From Forficula auricularia (Eukaryota > Arthropoda > Insecta > Dermaptera > Forficulidae), in NCBI GenBank assembly GCA_024734495.1, contig JALMQS010000099.1:64594270-64658269 (forward strand): a stretch of 64,000 nt of DNA, given 5' to 3'. The position numbers and the translations under genes are program-made. Positions 46,277 to 58,083 of the stretch are shown here, piece by piece; within the stretch, counting starts at the first letter, position 1, and each line of letters starts with the position of its first letter. The notes under the pieces are model-generated. The model ran no database searches. It had not been told where the DNA came from and worked only from the letters and a program-made list of their open reading frames with translations.

Positions 46277-46781
46277 CAGGGATGTCCAACCTTTTAGCTT
46301 ACCCGGGTCACATTTGAAGAAAAAAAATGTCTTGGGCCGCAGATAATTTTTTTTTTAATGCTATCGAATACAAGAAGAGGCCCATGAATTTGTGGCCCCT
46401 ATGAATCTCGAAAAATCCCCGCATTACCGAAGAGAACGAGGAATAGATCAAGAGAATTGGTGGAGGCTGTAGGTGTTGAAGTTTTGAAGGTTATATGTGT
46501 CAGAAAGTTTGCAGGTAAAAAAATTATATATGATGAAAATGGAATCGATAATAGACTGAAATGGTGATTATTAAATTTAAATTTCAAAATTTCAAATGAG
46601 CACTTATTTTTCGAATACGTTTCGGTAGATTTCTTATTTTAGAAAAAAAAATTATCAGTGTCCAAAATCTTTTCCAGGAACTACTTACATGGTTTAAAGA
46701 AGTTTATAAATTTATGTTGGACCCCATTCAATGGAGTGGTGGGCCGCATACGGTCAGCAGGCCGCGAGTTGGACAGCCCTG
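46277..46781. mobile_element. hAT element (Charlie-like ends), 505 bp, with LINE insert
   Basis: Termini CAGGGATGTCCAACCTTTTA and (right, inward) CAGGGCTGTCCAACTCGC, each followed by GGGCCGC-containing subterminal sequence. Perfect 8-bp duplication CTCTAGAG (46269-46276, 46782-46789). It contains a minus-strand LINE 3' tail at about 46346-46530. Confidence 0.9.
46346..46530 (-). mobile_element. LINE 3' tail inside the hAT element
   Basis: Starts with a poly(T) run (poly(A) on the minus strand), then AATGCTATCGAATACAAGAAG and CATTACCGAAGAGAA. This matches the 3' end of the Jockey/CR1-like LINE at 10200-10380. It is a strongly 5'-truncated copy; the target duplication is not clear. Confidence 0.75.
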
Positions 46782-46789
46782 CTCTAGAG

Positions 46790-47680
46790 CTAAAAAGTAT
46801 AAATACTACATAGTCACTAAAGTTTTGGAAGTTTTTTTATGTTGTCCGCATATTTTAAAAAAATATTTTTTATCATATAAGACCACGATCCGCGGGTTGA
46901 CTAGTCCTGCACTAGTGGAATCAAAACACGCACCAGCTTATTCCCTTGAAGGTTATATTGGGCATTACCAGTTAGAAAATAAGCTGGACAATATAATAAG
47001 CTTCCTAATACATAGTTCGATTCTTTTTGATATATTGTTAAGTAAGACAAAAGACCATTTTAACAAGGAAAACAAAAGGAGAGAAGATTTTTTTTATTCT
47101 GGAACATAATTTGTAATGTAAAAACATCACGTGCTTCTCTTTTCCTCTTTGATCCTTCAGTTCAGATGCTGCCACAAATACAGTTCCCCTTCGACGCACA
47201 CTAAAACCGACCGCTTAAGCTGCCCCCTTTCTTTTTTCAGCCACACAACATTTCTCTTTTTTGGTACGTACTAGGTACTTAAGCCAGGTTGCGAGTTGAG
47301 TATCTTTTGGTAGTTGAACAATAAAGAACGTGTTTTTTTTTAAAGATTTGAAAGGAAATAGAGCATTGTTTTTTCTCTTGAAGTCGGGGGGGGGGGGGGA
47401 ATTTGTAAATAAAAACAAAAGTCAATGATGCAGAAATTTTAAATCTTTATTAGCTGAATTATTAAGTTGGAGTGATAAATTTTGTTTTTTGTATGGTCTT
47501 TCTTCATAGAAAAGATTTGATTAACTTTTCATATAGTTCTCAGTCAAAATACACCATGATGGGTAGGCCGTCAAGAAAACTACCTCCGATCAACCTCAGG
47601 CTAAGGGGTTAGTGTTTAGCGAAACTATCAAACATTTGTTTGTTGAGGCTTAAGTGATAAAAATTATGATAAAGAGAGAT
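46790..47680. other. AT-rich stretch, no gene seen
   Basis: A G-run at 47387-47399. Frames here (46714-47109) cross the hAT end and are not genes. Nothing else recognised. Confidence 0.45.
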
Positions 47681-47719
47681 CACTTGCGTTGGTCAAATTA
47701 TTATACTCAAATGATTTTT

Positions 47720-48213
47720 GTATTAGTTAAGGAGGAGGTATCAGCCAAAGTTGGATGCGTTGGGTTCAATAAAACACCATGATCAGTAGAGATTGTGGTG
47801 TTGGTGCAAAGTGAAACATCTTTAATAAAGATAAGAGTAAATAAATATTTTATTTAATATGGATTTACTATGAGTTAAGGATACCAGTATCAATCAATCT
47901 TTAAAACACCATGAATAAAACGTTTCGGTCATCTTCAGTTAATTGGGAGTTTTACGACATTCATTCTGAACCTTTGGGCACAGGCATGTTATAAATTTAC
48001 ACGAAGCTACAATTTTTATTTTTGACAAAGCTTGGTTCGATCACATAGATGCACCACATTTTGTGTAAATTCCCAATTAACTGAAGATGACCAAATAAAT
48101 TCAGACAGAAACGTTTTATTCAGTGTGTTTTATTGAACCCAGCGTATTCAACTTTGGCTGATACCTCCTCCTTCATCTAATACAGTTTCATCACAGTCAT
48201 GAACTCTGACAAC
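47720..48213. mobile_element. Foldback element with hammerhead-like cores, in the Tc1 copy
   Basis: Flanked by a 15-bp duplication ACTCAAATGATTTTT (47705-47719, 48214-48228). Its inverted arms begin GTATTAGTTAAGGAGGAGGT and include ATCAGCCAAAGTTG and GGGTTCAATAAAACAC; the right arm ends at about 48184, followed by about 30 unpaired bases. Both arms hold CTGAAGATGACC and GAAACGTTTTATT on the outward-reading strand. Long duplication and inverted ends suggest a Penelope-type terminal piece. The left arm is itself split by a LINE tail at 47783-47902. Confidence 0.8.
47783..47902 (-). mobile_element. LINE/SINE tail insertion, 120 bp
   Basis: Flanked by a perfect 12-bp duplication AAAACACCATGA (47771-47782, 47903-47914). 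On the minus strand it ends CACAATCTCTACTGA and shares TTTATTTACTCTTATCTTTA with the copy at 14031-14141. It is the youngest layer of the nest. Confidence 0.9.
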
Positions 48214-48270
48214 ACTCAAATGATTTTTATCAAGAAAATTTATTTTATTCAAATTTTATCAAAAAATCTA

Positions 48271-48486
48271 GTATTTTTGGACTGGGATGGCATTTCGTCA
48301 GACCTCAACCCGATGGAAAATGTATAGGCCCTAAACAAAGAAATTTGTAGAGATAAAATAATTACTAACAAAAGGAACTTAATAGAAAATATTATTAATG
48401 CATGGCACAATACACCTGAACTTCAAGAAATAGCCAAAATATGCATTGCCAGCATATTCCGCAGTGCATACAAAAGTGATAAGTGA
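48271..48486 (+). pseudogene. Tc1-like transposase C-terminal fragment
   Basis: The frame reads VFLDWDGISSDLNPMENV, stop, ALNKEICRDK, then ENIINAWHNTPELQEIAK and ends FRSAYKSDK with a stop. DW...S.DLNP.EN is the region of the last two catalytic acidic residues of Tc1/mariner DDE transposases. The conserved Trp after ENV is replaced by TAG, so it is dead. The N-terminal DNA-binding domains and first catalytic Asp are missing. Confidence 0.85.
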
Positions 48487-48690
48487 TTGTTCAAAAGGAA
48501 GGATTCACTAAATATTGAAATTGTATTTGTATTATTGAATTTGTATTGTCCTAAGCTAATAAACCTATAAAGATAATAATTGAAACACGATATTATGAGT
48601 TTAATATGTAGTAAGCTAAACCCTTAAAAACGTATGAAAGATGATATAATTTTTCAAATGAGTATAATAATTTGTCCACCCACTGCACTG

Positions 48691-51000
48691 TGAATATACT
48701 TACATATAATTTATTTGTTAGATAGTAATTTCGAACCCTCTTAGCACACTTAGCTGAGAAGATGTTTTCTAGACATTAGGAGATCTTCTAGACATCTTAA
48801 AGACATCCTAAAGAAAATAAGAGCTGAATAAGACATCTTGTAGAGCGAGTATGCTATCTGGGAACTTGTCATCTAACCCCCTCTTGCGATTTAAATTTTC
48901 CTAAGTACATATGAATAAGCATACGGACTGCATACTACGGTTTCCGTACCTTGTAACTTACAAAATACTTGAGAAATCAAATTCATTTTTATATATTATT
49001 TCGTTGATAAGGAGAAAATGAGTGAATTTATGGAATTTTTCATTATTTTTAGTTAAGCCGTTGTTAAACGCCGACAAGTACAACAATCGCTAAAAACAGC
49101 CACTTTGGAAGTCTCTCACACCGACATTTTAAATTGAAATACTTAAATTAAAAAAAAATTCAACCTAATTCTACTTAAAAAGATCTTTACAGGTATCCCT
49201 CACACTCTTTGATAAAATATATTTTTTTGCTTTTGACACCACATGAAATTCGACCCTCCAAAAATTAGTCTAATAAAATAAAGCATGTTCAAAATATATC
49301 ACTTAAAAAATTGCCAACAGAAATATTGGTTCAATTTTTCGAACAATTTCTTTATTACCATACATATTTTTTCTTAGATTAAATTCAAGTATAATTTTAG
49401 CACTACCAATTTAGTGTCGTGTAAAAGGCTCTTAAAGAGGTTCTTTCGTGAAAATCCGAAATCCCAAAAAGTTTTAGCCTTGTAACCACTCTATAAATAT
49501 ATGAACGGTGTTAAAATTTTAGGTGATGTTTTTTAACGTGACTGTACTTTTTACACTATTATATTCTCTTTATGAATGGATAGTTCCCAAGCCAATGAGC
49601 TTACTTATATCCCCTCAACTAAAAATAATCGCCCAAATAGTTTTTTTTGTTTTTTATCAAAACAACGAGGTAAATAATTTCAATATTTTTTCAAGTCACT
49701 CCGAATATATTATTCTAACAAATATTAGTTTTTCATCAAGATGGTGAAAGTCCTTCAATGAAAAAAATAAAATAATGATCATTTTTCCACCTTTTCCAAA
49801 TCTACCATATGTAAAAAAGTTCATTTTTAACTGTAACTATTTCATGTTTGATATGGTAAATCGGTCTTCAAATTTTAACAGTGTGTTTATTATGCTTTTA
49901 ATGACTTATATTCCAAGTTTTCGAAGACTTCTTGAATTTTTGCATTTGTGAAAGAACTACCTTAAGAGGCTACAAATGAAAAAAATAAATATTCAAATGG
50001 ATTCGAACCCACATATGAACATTAATTTTTATAATAATAATAAAAAAAGTTGAAATTTTTGGAATTTTCTCCTCTTGTTCAAGACATGATGCGGCTATCC
50101 TGATTCATTTGAGTTGAAAGAGCGAAGGCGGCGGGCTGCTTCGTAGGCGTTAGCATTTAAATCTCGTAAAATTGGAAAAGATGGACAATAAAATGTCAAA
50201 AACACAACTAAAAATGTAGTGTTTGAATAAAAAAGAATAGTAAGAGAAGATTTATTTTAATATCCCTGGTGTGTAGTTATATTCTTTTATGTTAGTTTTT
50301 TTTTCAAGATTTTTCAAACTTTAACAAGATACGATTTTATTGAATTAAAAAAACCGAGGTTCTTAAAGAAAAGAATTCAAAGAACTTTTTTCTACTGAAA
50401 CATTTGAAAATATGAAAATATTTACTAGAATAAAAAACAAAAATACAGTGAGAATTCTGGAAAGATGAGAACAGCAAGAAAATTTCGGTGTCTAGAAATT
50501 TTTGATCTAATAAAAATTTTATTAAATTTTTTTGTGATTCTGTAAAACCATCAATAACGTCCACTCACAAGCTACTGAATGAGCTAGTTAGCTGATTTAA
50601 TTGATTAAAAATCACAGCTCTATAGGTCACGAAAAGACTTTTACCTAATTGAAAGATCGCATGCATTTTTGAATGAAAATAGGCCGAATTTTATATTAGA
50701 GCTAATAAAATTTAGATTATTTATGTACACAAGCCAATAAAATTTATTTTAAAATAGAATGCGCTGAATCGCGCAAAAGTGAACTTAGGTGCGCCATTGC
50801 AAAGAAGCAAAAAAATAATATTATTTTCGAGATATTTTAACGAAAATTATATTTTTTATTTCTTTAAAAATACTAAGATAAAGTTAATTAAATAATTAAA
50901 TATCCCAGCGCCTCCCAATCGATCGCAGACCCCAAAGGCCGAAAATAATTTTCTCTTCACCCGGGGCGCGACTACAACGAGGCCGTGCAAAGAAAATCAA
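48691..51000. other. AT-rich stretch with repeat remnants, no gene seen
   Basis: 48930-49090 (CTACGGTTTCCGTACC, GTTGATAAGGAGAAAATGAG) resembles 58555-58650. 49160-49200 resembles 37540-37580. Open frames at 49523-49747 and 50337-50564 are hydrophobic or Phe/Ser-rich from AT content and are not supported. Confidence 0.45.
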
Positions 51001-51005
51001 TAACA

Positions 51006-51173
51006 AAGTTAAATTTAGGGAACGACGAAAAGATGATTTTTATTATAGACAAAAGTAGCTTAGTGGATATAGGATCTAAAGCTCTTATGACAAAGCATTG
51101 CAGTACACATGCAAAGATCTTTTTGTCTAAAATAAAATTAATCTTTTCTTCGTTCCCTAAATTTAACTTTACT
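51006..51173. mobile_element. Small foldback MITE
   Basis: Arms AAAGTTAAATTTAGGGAACG...TTATAGACAAAA and the inverse are about 50 bp each. Mirror-image open frames on both strands here result from this palindrome and are not genes. Confidence 0.7.
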
Positions 51174-51231
51174 AAGATAAAGGTTTCGAAGAGTAGTTCC
51201 ATCTGTATTCACTAATAAAAAATGATATCGA

Positions 51232-51600
51232 CGTTTTTTTATGATTATCATTTGGTGGGTGGATTAATGAAAAAATACTACAACAATGAAAAATATTTTC
51301 AATAATTTTTGGGTAAATGTATCGAATAGTTGCGAGGCTTAAGCTCAAATTTAGTCGTACGAAAATCGGCTGGACAAATCTGAATAACCGAGCCTAACTA
51401 GATCTATCCAACCGAACTAATGGAATTGTTAATCCATCCAAGAATACTATCTGTATAAATTTGAATTTAAAAAAAGGATTTATATCCTTATATTAGTTTA
51501 TTTACAATACACTTAGCCAAAAAAACTATTGAAAATAATTTTTTATGTTTGTTGTGGTATTTTTTTCATTAATCAGCCGAATGATACTATCATTATAAAA
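51232..51600. mobile_element. Element with ~70-bp inverted ends
   Basis: TTATGATTATCATTTGGTGG and GATTAATGAAAAAATACTAC (51240-51285) reappear inverted at about 51535-51597 with roughly 80 per cent agreement. No transposase. Boundaries approximate. Confidence 0.6.
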
Positions 51601-52053
51601 ATAAAAATCACTATCTATATTAGTTTATTTTTTTACTTTATTTATAATTGAAAACAGTATTTGATATCTTTGCCAATATTAAGTAAAATAAAACTATAAT
51701 TTTCGTGGAGATACAATTTTATTTTTTCATTCAAAGTCAAAAAAAATTTCATAAGGGGATCACTTAGTAAAATTATATCTGTTAACGAAGGGTGTTGTAA
51801 AAAGATATTACAAATTATTTTATCGAATTATTTTTTTTAAGTCTACCAAAATTTTTTTCCTACAATTAAATTAAAGTATGTTATTTTAAAATATAGTGGA
51901 TTTGGGAGGGAGGCCACCCAAAAATTGATGGTGAGTGCTCAGGTGACCTTATTTACGCTCCATTCATTCCGATTTAATTGGTAAAAAAATGATAATAAAA
52001 TTCAGAAGTTGCGATTAAAATTAGTAATAATATGGTAATTTACCATTGGTAAA

Positions 52054-52643
52054 CCAAGAAGACCAAAACACTCACAATCTCTAAATCACCACTCCGATGT
52101 AAACTCCAACTATACGATACGATTGTCGAACAAGTCATGTCCTTCACGTACCTTGGCATCCAAGTGACCTCTCATCGAGATCTAGAAACAGAGGTAAAAT
52201 ATCAGGCACAGAAAGGCCTGAAAAATATCGGGTTGCCTTAACAGCAATCTGGTCAAACCAATATTTAAGAACCGAGGCCAAGCTACGAGTCTACAAAACC
52301 GTGGTACGTCCAATATTAACATACGCAGCTGAGACAAGACCTCTCAATTATTGGAAACAACTGAAATGAAGACATTGCGAAGAATAATAAACTTGACCAG
52401 GCTCGATGGAATGAAGACTGAACATATTAGAGAAAATGTGGAATACAAAAGGTGGGAGAATGGATCAAGAGAAGAAGAACAAAATGGTATGTGCATGTGT
52501 GAAGAATGCCAGAAGACCGACTGTTAAAGAAATTGATGACGATCAAGCCGGTCGGAATAAGAAGTAGAGGTCGTCCCAAGAAGAGATGGTATGACGATCT
52601 CGAAGAAACAAACCTATAGGTTTAAAACAAGAAGAAGAAGAAG
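52054..52643 (+). mobile_element. 5'-truncated LINE with (GAA)n tail
   Basis: Bounded by a perfect 12-bp duplication ACCATTGGTAAA (52042-52053, 52644-52655) and a GAAGAAGAAGAAG tail. The frames (with shifts) read KTLTISKSPLRCKLQLYD, VEQVMSFTYLGIQVTS, then ALTAIWSNQYLRTEAKLRVY with KTVVRPILTYAAETR, then EMKTLRRIINLTRLDGMK. These are C-terminal regions of a LINE ORF2 from a family different from the ones at 10 kb and 23.5 kb. At least three frame breaks show it is dead. Confidence 0.85.
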
Positions 52644-52655
52644 ACCATTGGTAAA

Positions 52656-54258
52656 TCTTTTTGAATAATGAAAAATTGTTCAATATAAATGGAATATTTA
52701 TTTTAATTTCTAATTTCAAAGAAACATCTGGTATGGCCTTACAATTTTGAAAATTGCCTAGCTAAAAGATATATTGAGAATCGATCAAACGAAAGAATTT
52801 CTTTAAAGAAATATCGAGTCTGCCCATTTCGGTTACCCTTTGAATGTTCGGATTTTTAAAGGTTGTTGACACTGTCAGTTATTTGTGTTTTTAAATTTTT
52901 GACAAAGTCACTCATGTGTGGCTTCTCACTTTTAACATTTGTGAATTGAATTATGAATACATGTATTTTTTTGTTTAATTTCCAAGCGGCCTTTATGAAA
53001 GAGAGAATAATACGTTTATTGTCCTCGAGAACAACCAATTTGGTCAAAACTTCTTTGGGGTTATTGACCTAGGTTCAAATTCACTTTTTGCACACAAATA
53101 GTAAATATTCGAATGGTTAGTTTTATTATATTTTTTAAAAAACAGCAGAGTCACTTGTGGTCGTTTTTCCAAATGGGCACTTTGGATGTATGCTAGGGGT
53201 CCTCAGCAGCTACCGTTTGAAAAAAGGGTCTGCAGAGCACGATGCGTAAAGGTAACGGCGCCATTTTCACTTGAATTCGGGACCCAGGGAATTACAAGAG
53301 CGTTATCTCCAGACAGGACCATTAGCTTTCCTGATATTTTTATCTTCTAATTTCATGTATTTGGAGACTGGCGACAGACAAATAACAACAACAGACAGAC
53401 CTCTTTAGAAATCGGAACACATTAGAAAGAATTTTTGAAAAACAAAAAAAAAGCATCTAAATTCTTTCATCATTTTATTCTGACAATCTAACAGATAGAA
53501 TTACAAATGAGGAAGTTCTTGATTTGATTAGAGTAACAATTTTGAACATTTTTTCGATCATGACAAATCTCAAAATTTCTCAAGATTTTTGGGCTCTCTA
53601 GCTCAAAATCCTATAAGAAAATTTCAAATTTTTATATTAAGACTAAAAACTGAATAGATTTTGATTGAAATTGTTTCACAGAACATTAGGTTTATAGATT
53701 TACACGTGCTCTTAAAATTTTTCTAAAAAATTAATAATAATTAAAAAATGTTTTTTTTTATGTGCTCGGTTTCGTATGAAGTAAGCGTAATTGAGGATTT
53801 GAGGCAGAACTCCACCGGCATTTAGCTAGCCTACCAGTGTAATATTGTTTGCTATTATTCTGGGTTACTTTATTGGAATGTTTTATGTTACGCTAATAAA
53901 AATAATGTATTATTTAATTTTTGTAATATTTCGATGTATATATTGTACGATACAAGGGGCCTAACGGCCCTATAGATACAATTAAATAAATAAATAAATA
54001 AATAATTAAAAAGAGCATTTTAAATATTATACTTTACATAGTGAAAGAATTATCAAAATCAGATAAGAAGTTTCTAAGATTACCTCAAATAGGGCACAAA
54101 ATTTTCCTCTTTATATTAGTTGGAGCAGGTAGGTATATAGACTAGTAGTGAGAGAACTTATTTGGTAGGTCTTGGAGCATTCTATACAATCAATGAAAAT
54201 ATTTTTTATAAAAGTAAAATCGAGTATAATTATAAGGTACATAAACTTAAAAATAAAA
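52656..54258. other. AT-rich stretch, no gene seen
   Basis: An ATAA microsatellite-like tract lies at about 53982-54003. The text around GGCGACAGACAAATAAC (53370) looks like a decayed dispersed repeat. Frame 52856-53047 (minus) is not supported. Confidence 0.45.
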
Positions 54259-54266
54259 ATTTATCT

Positions 54267-54425
54267 CCGAAGGGTGAACCGCGACCTAATATCGTGTACA
54301 CCTATTTCCACTTGCACTTTCATTTTCAACTAGAAGGATGCAGGGTCATTATCTAATGAATTCCAAAATAATTCCACATAATTCCAAAGACTTGTACACC
54401 TAATTCCAATCGTGGTTCACCCCTT
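54267..54425. mobile_element. GTGAACCGCG MITE, copy 4
   Basis: Termini CCGAAGGGTGAACCGCGACC and GTGGTTCACCCCTT inside a perfect 8-bp duplication ATTTATCT (54259-54266, 54426-54433). Typical length. Confidence 0.9.
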
Positions 54426-54732
54426 ATTTATCTATGTACCTATGGTAATTTCATCTGTAACAATACATCCCCTTATTTTTTTTAATTTAATTAATATATT
54501 TATTTAGATACTGTTTTTATGAAAAAAATTAAAAATCTTTTTTTTTTGAATAAATTAATTATCTATTTTCCAGATATTTAGAAAAACTAAAAAGAGCAAC
54601 CAATAAAGTACTTTTAAAAATTAGTGATTTTTATTCTTATGGTAATTTCATGCGAGCATCTCTTTTTATATTTTATTAATATATCTAGTTATTTTATGAT
54701 ACAAATTGAAAGTATAATTTCATGAGCTAATC

Positions 54733-54990
54733 AAAGATGTGCCCAGCTAGGGGCAGGGAGGAGCTACACCCACCCCCTATAAGAAGAAATAAAGTCTATT
54801 ATGTTGGCAACTAAAAAATAGAAAAATGTAAAAATATTTTCCCTAATTCATAGTGGCGTCTTTTTAAAATAATTTACAATATTAAATTTATACCTAAACT
54901 ACATATTTATTTCTATTTTATTCATTTATTTTGAACTGGCACCCCTCTCTTTCGAAATTAACAAAAGCTGCCCCCGTAGATCAAATACTT
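54733..54990. mobile_element. Degraded relative of the 31730 hAT MITE
   Basis: GTGCCCAGCTAGGGGCAGGG at 54738-54757 and CTATTTTATTCATTTATTTT at 54914-54933 align with 31736-31912. The right terminus is missing, so limits are approximate and no duplication is readable. Confidence 0.7.
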
Positions 54991-55149
54991 CTAATTATCT
55001 ATTTTTGAGAAATAATCTCACGTGGATGGCCACACAACTTATTTTTTCAATTTTATTAATATATATATTTAAGTATTTGTTACTTTATTCAATGCGAAGC
55101 ATGGGTAAAGTAATGTAATCGGTCTCGCGGCAAACGAGATCTAATACTT

Positions 55150-55250
55150 TTCTAATACTAGAAGAGGAATAACCTTATTGCATTCCATAGTCAAAACATC
55201 AAAAATGGAATGCAATAAGGTTATTCCTCTAGTATTAGATAAGAATTGAT
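55150..55250. repeat. Inverted repeat, ~36-bp arms
   Basis: CTAATACTAGAAGAGGAATA followed by ACCTTATTGCATTCCA is mirrored by TGGAATGCAATAAGGTTATT and CCTCTAGTATTAG around a 25-bp spacer. It merges on the right into the tandem array. Confidence 0.8.
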
Positions 55251-55515
55251 CGTTGTTTTTGATTTTAAGTCGATTCCTCCATGTCTTCATCAATGGTTAC
55301 TAATAATAATCAAAGCGTCAAAAATCTAATGTAGAATTGTTATTCCTCAAGTATTAGATGAGAATCGATGGCTATTTTGGATTTTAAGTCGAGTTCTCCA
55401 TGTTTTCAGTAATGGTTACTAATAATAACCGAAACGTCAAAAATCCAATGTAGAATGGTTATTCCTCGAGAATTAAATGAGAATCGATCACTATTTTTGA
55501 ATTAAAGTCAACATG
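55196..55515 (+). repeat. Tandem repeat of ~119-bp units with GAAACGTC
   Basis: Units are marked by TTTTGATTTTAAGTCGA at about 55257, GGATTTTAAGTCGAG at about 55378 and a diverged copy at about 55494. Each contains GGTTACTAATAATAACC, a perfect hairpin in the second unit, followed by GAAACGTC. This is stem II plus the 3' core strand of a hammerhead-like motif; the CTGANGA strand is altered to TTCATCA/TTCAGTA. Confidence 0.7.
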
Positions 55516-57876
55516 GACTACAAATTATTTCATTTTCAACAAATGGATAAAGTTTAGCAACGATCCGTTGCAGTTTATTTGTTGATAAAAATTGAAGATA
55601 TGATTGTGAGCGAATTGTCAATTTTTTAAAATATTAAAAAAATAACCTAAATAAATTGTATACCTATCTATATACGTATAATAAGTATATTAATTTCATG
55701 GGTAAAGTTAAATCACCTCATTTTTTATTAAGCCATTTATTTATAAAAATTGAAAATCTCGTTTGTGAGCAAATTATCGGAGAAGATTTTTTTCCTAAAT
55801 TTATATTCGAACAACGGTGTTTCGCCCGATTTCCAATTTTCCCCGAACTTAGTAGGTAGGTGGATATTGAGCCAAGGGCTGAAGGGACGACTCGAGAGCA
55901 GGTGGTGAGCCCTCTTCTTAGAATTACAGCCCAAAGGGCGGCTTAAGAAGTGAAACTACAGAGCGGCACAAGACAGACAGACACCCTTCGGCAGTGTAAA
56001 TCAGAAGAACTCATCCCACCTTCTCATTCCACCACCAGAAAGAAAAAAAAACGAATGAAAGACCCTTTGCATTGATCTCATCAAAGCATCCGATGCGGCA
56101 CATTTGAATTTCGAATTTTTTTAAGGGTCGCTTCTCATTTTCAGTCAAAGAGAAGGTAATCTTTTAATAAAATCATGCGAGAAGAATATCAACCCCTAAG
56201 ATAAAGTATTTTTTAATTCACTCCAATATAACAATATCAATTTGACATTTTACAAATTTATGTATTTTGTATTAAATCAATGGATGAATTTATATTATTA
56301 TTAATAATATTACTTTCACATTTATATTTTATATAATATAATGGGAAAGTATTGCGATGGCCTGGATGTGACCTGACTCTTTTTCTTCTTATAATCCATA
56401 AACGAGTGCACGGAGTAGATGCATCACCTATAATTCCTGACAGATCCATGGTATTGAGAGTGAGTGATCCAGGGAATAAAAGATTGAATAATTATAATTG
56501 CAATGATTTAGTTTGTCGATAGTAGCAGAGGTGTTGATTTATAAAGATAAATAAATGAGGTTGTCCTCTGATTGATGCGAATAAACATATATTTAAATAA
56601 ATATATATGTAGAGTAGGGTGGTCCTTATTTTGGGTATTTTCGAATTTTTACGCGGACAAGGGCTCATATGGTTCGAAATAAATAAAAAACTACAATTAC
56701 TGCTACTTACTTACTACTACTACTGATATTTTTTACAATTTCAAATTTCATTTCAGGGCCCTCGTTTGTCCTGGGATTTATACAAATTTGCTCCTGTTCA
56801 ACTTGTTAAGAAATAGCACGGGTGTTTTGATTATGAATATATAAATCTAATCTAATTGCCTAATTTTTCTACTCCCATATATACTTAAATTATCCTGAGC
56901 CTCAAGGGAATGTTATGAGTTAACACTTGGTTGGCATTTTTTTTTTATTCAGAATATCCATAATTTATTTGACATGTCAAGAAGTGAAGGAGCCGATTAA
57001 CAGTCAAATTCAATTTTATTGGCAATTTTTTGAATTTTCTTCTGACAACAAACTATTAACCCGAGGATTAAATATAAAATGAGCTGTTGAATCTGTCTAT
57101 ACAATTTGTACTAAAGATATTATATATTAGAATTTCGTCATTTGCATTAAAATAGTGAATTCTTTTGCACATTCAACGAAGATATGATATATGGGTAGAA
57201 CAAACTTGTTTTTTCGATATTCATGTTGGGATATATTCGATTAGATACTGTCTTTCAAATCATCTTTACTATAGAGTCAACGGGCCTTTGAGTGTGTATG
57301 TATCAGGCTGATTGTCAATTTAGCAGATTCCAAAATTGGTTACGACCAAGCCAGCTTTTCACAAATGGCTCTGTTTTATGAAAAACAAGTAACTTTTTAG
57401 ATGGAAGATAAATCAACTTTACAAATTAGTTGGCAATGTTTAGATGTTTTGAAATATCTGCCCATATGAGATATGATAGTTTATATGAGGGAGTGAATTC
57501 CAAAACTCACCTTATCCAAATCCATAAGACGAGTTTTGCTTCCAATATTTACGTGGATAAGACTAGTTTTGGAACAATCGCACAACTTCGAGGTGCTAAA
57601 TAAATGGGATAAAGTGAGTTTTGGCGCAAGAAAAATTTAAAATAACAAGCAATGCAGTCAACACTTTTTCCGCAAATTTTCAAAATTTGGATTAAACGAG
57701 TTTTGAAACTTACTCCTCAAACATAAAAAAAATGTAGCAGTTTTAAAACTATAATGCACACATCTTCTCAAGTCCTTAATATCCAAAGGCACTGTATTGT
57801 CCAGCTTCTGATTATACTATATTATAAGGATTATCGTCATTGCATTTCTAACAAAGATAAAAAGTTGCAAACTACC
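55516..57876. other. AT-rich stretch with a GC-rich island, no gene seen
   Basis: The island at about 55850-56110 (GACTCGAGAGCAGGTGGTGAG, GACAGACAGACACCC) has no supported frame. The rest is AT-rich with no recognised repeat. Confidence 0.45.
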
Positions 57877-57884
57877 ATTATTTC

Positions 57885-58049
57885 CGAAGGGTGAACCGCG
57901 ACCTAATATTGTGTACACCTACTTCCATTTCCACTTTAATTTCCAAGTAGAAAACAATAGATGTAGGGGCTTTATCTAATGAATTCCAAAATAATTCCAC
58001 ATAATTCCAAAGACGTGTACACCTAATTCCAATCGCGGTTCACCCCTCG
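57885..58049. mobile_element. GTGAACCGCG MITE, copy 5
   Basis: Termini CGAAGGGTGAACCGCG and CGCGGTTCACCCCTCG inside a perfect 8-bp duplication ATTATTTC (57877-57884, 58050-58057). It is the best preserved copy and a good reference for the family. Confidence 0.92.
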
Positions 58050-58083
58050 ATTATTTCTTTTTAAGCCTTCCCATTTAATTCCA

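Larger units (their letters stand above)
47681..48690 (+). mobile_element. Tc1-like transposon remnant, interrupted
   Basis: Inverted ends share CAAATTATTATACTCA (left at about 47693-47708; right complement at about 48661-48675). Only the C-terminal part of the transposase survives (48271-48486). The left part is broken by the foldback insertion 47720-48213. Limits beyond the inverted ends are approximate. Confidence 0.8.

Noticed and set aside
46714..47109. 131-codon plus frame
   Set aside because: Begins inside the right end of a hAT element and runs out into AT-rich flank; not a gene.
50972..51215. Mirror-image 76-codon frames on both strands
   Set aside because: Produced by the inverted repeat at 51006-51173; no coding character.
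55196..55515. CRISPR-like array
   Set aside because: Repeats are about 119 bp, contiguous and degenerate, without unique spacers, in a eukaryotic context.
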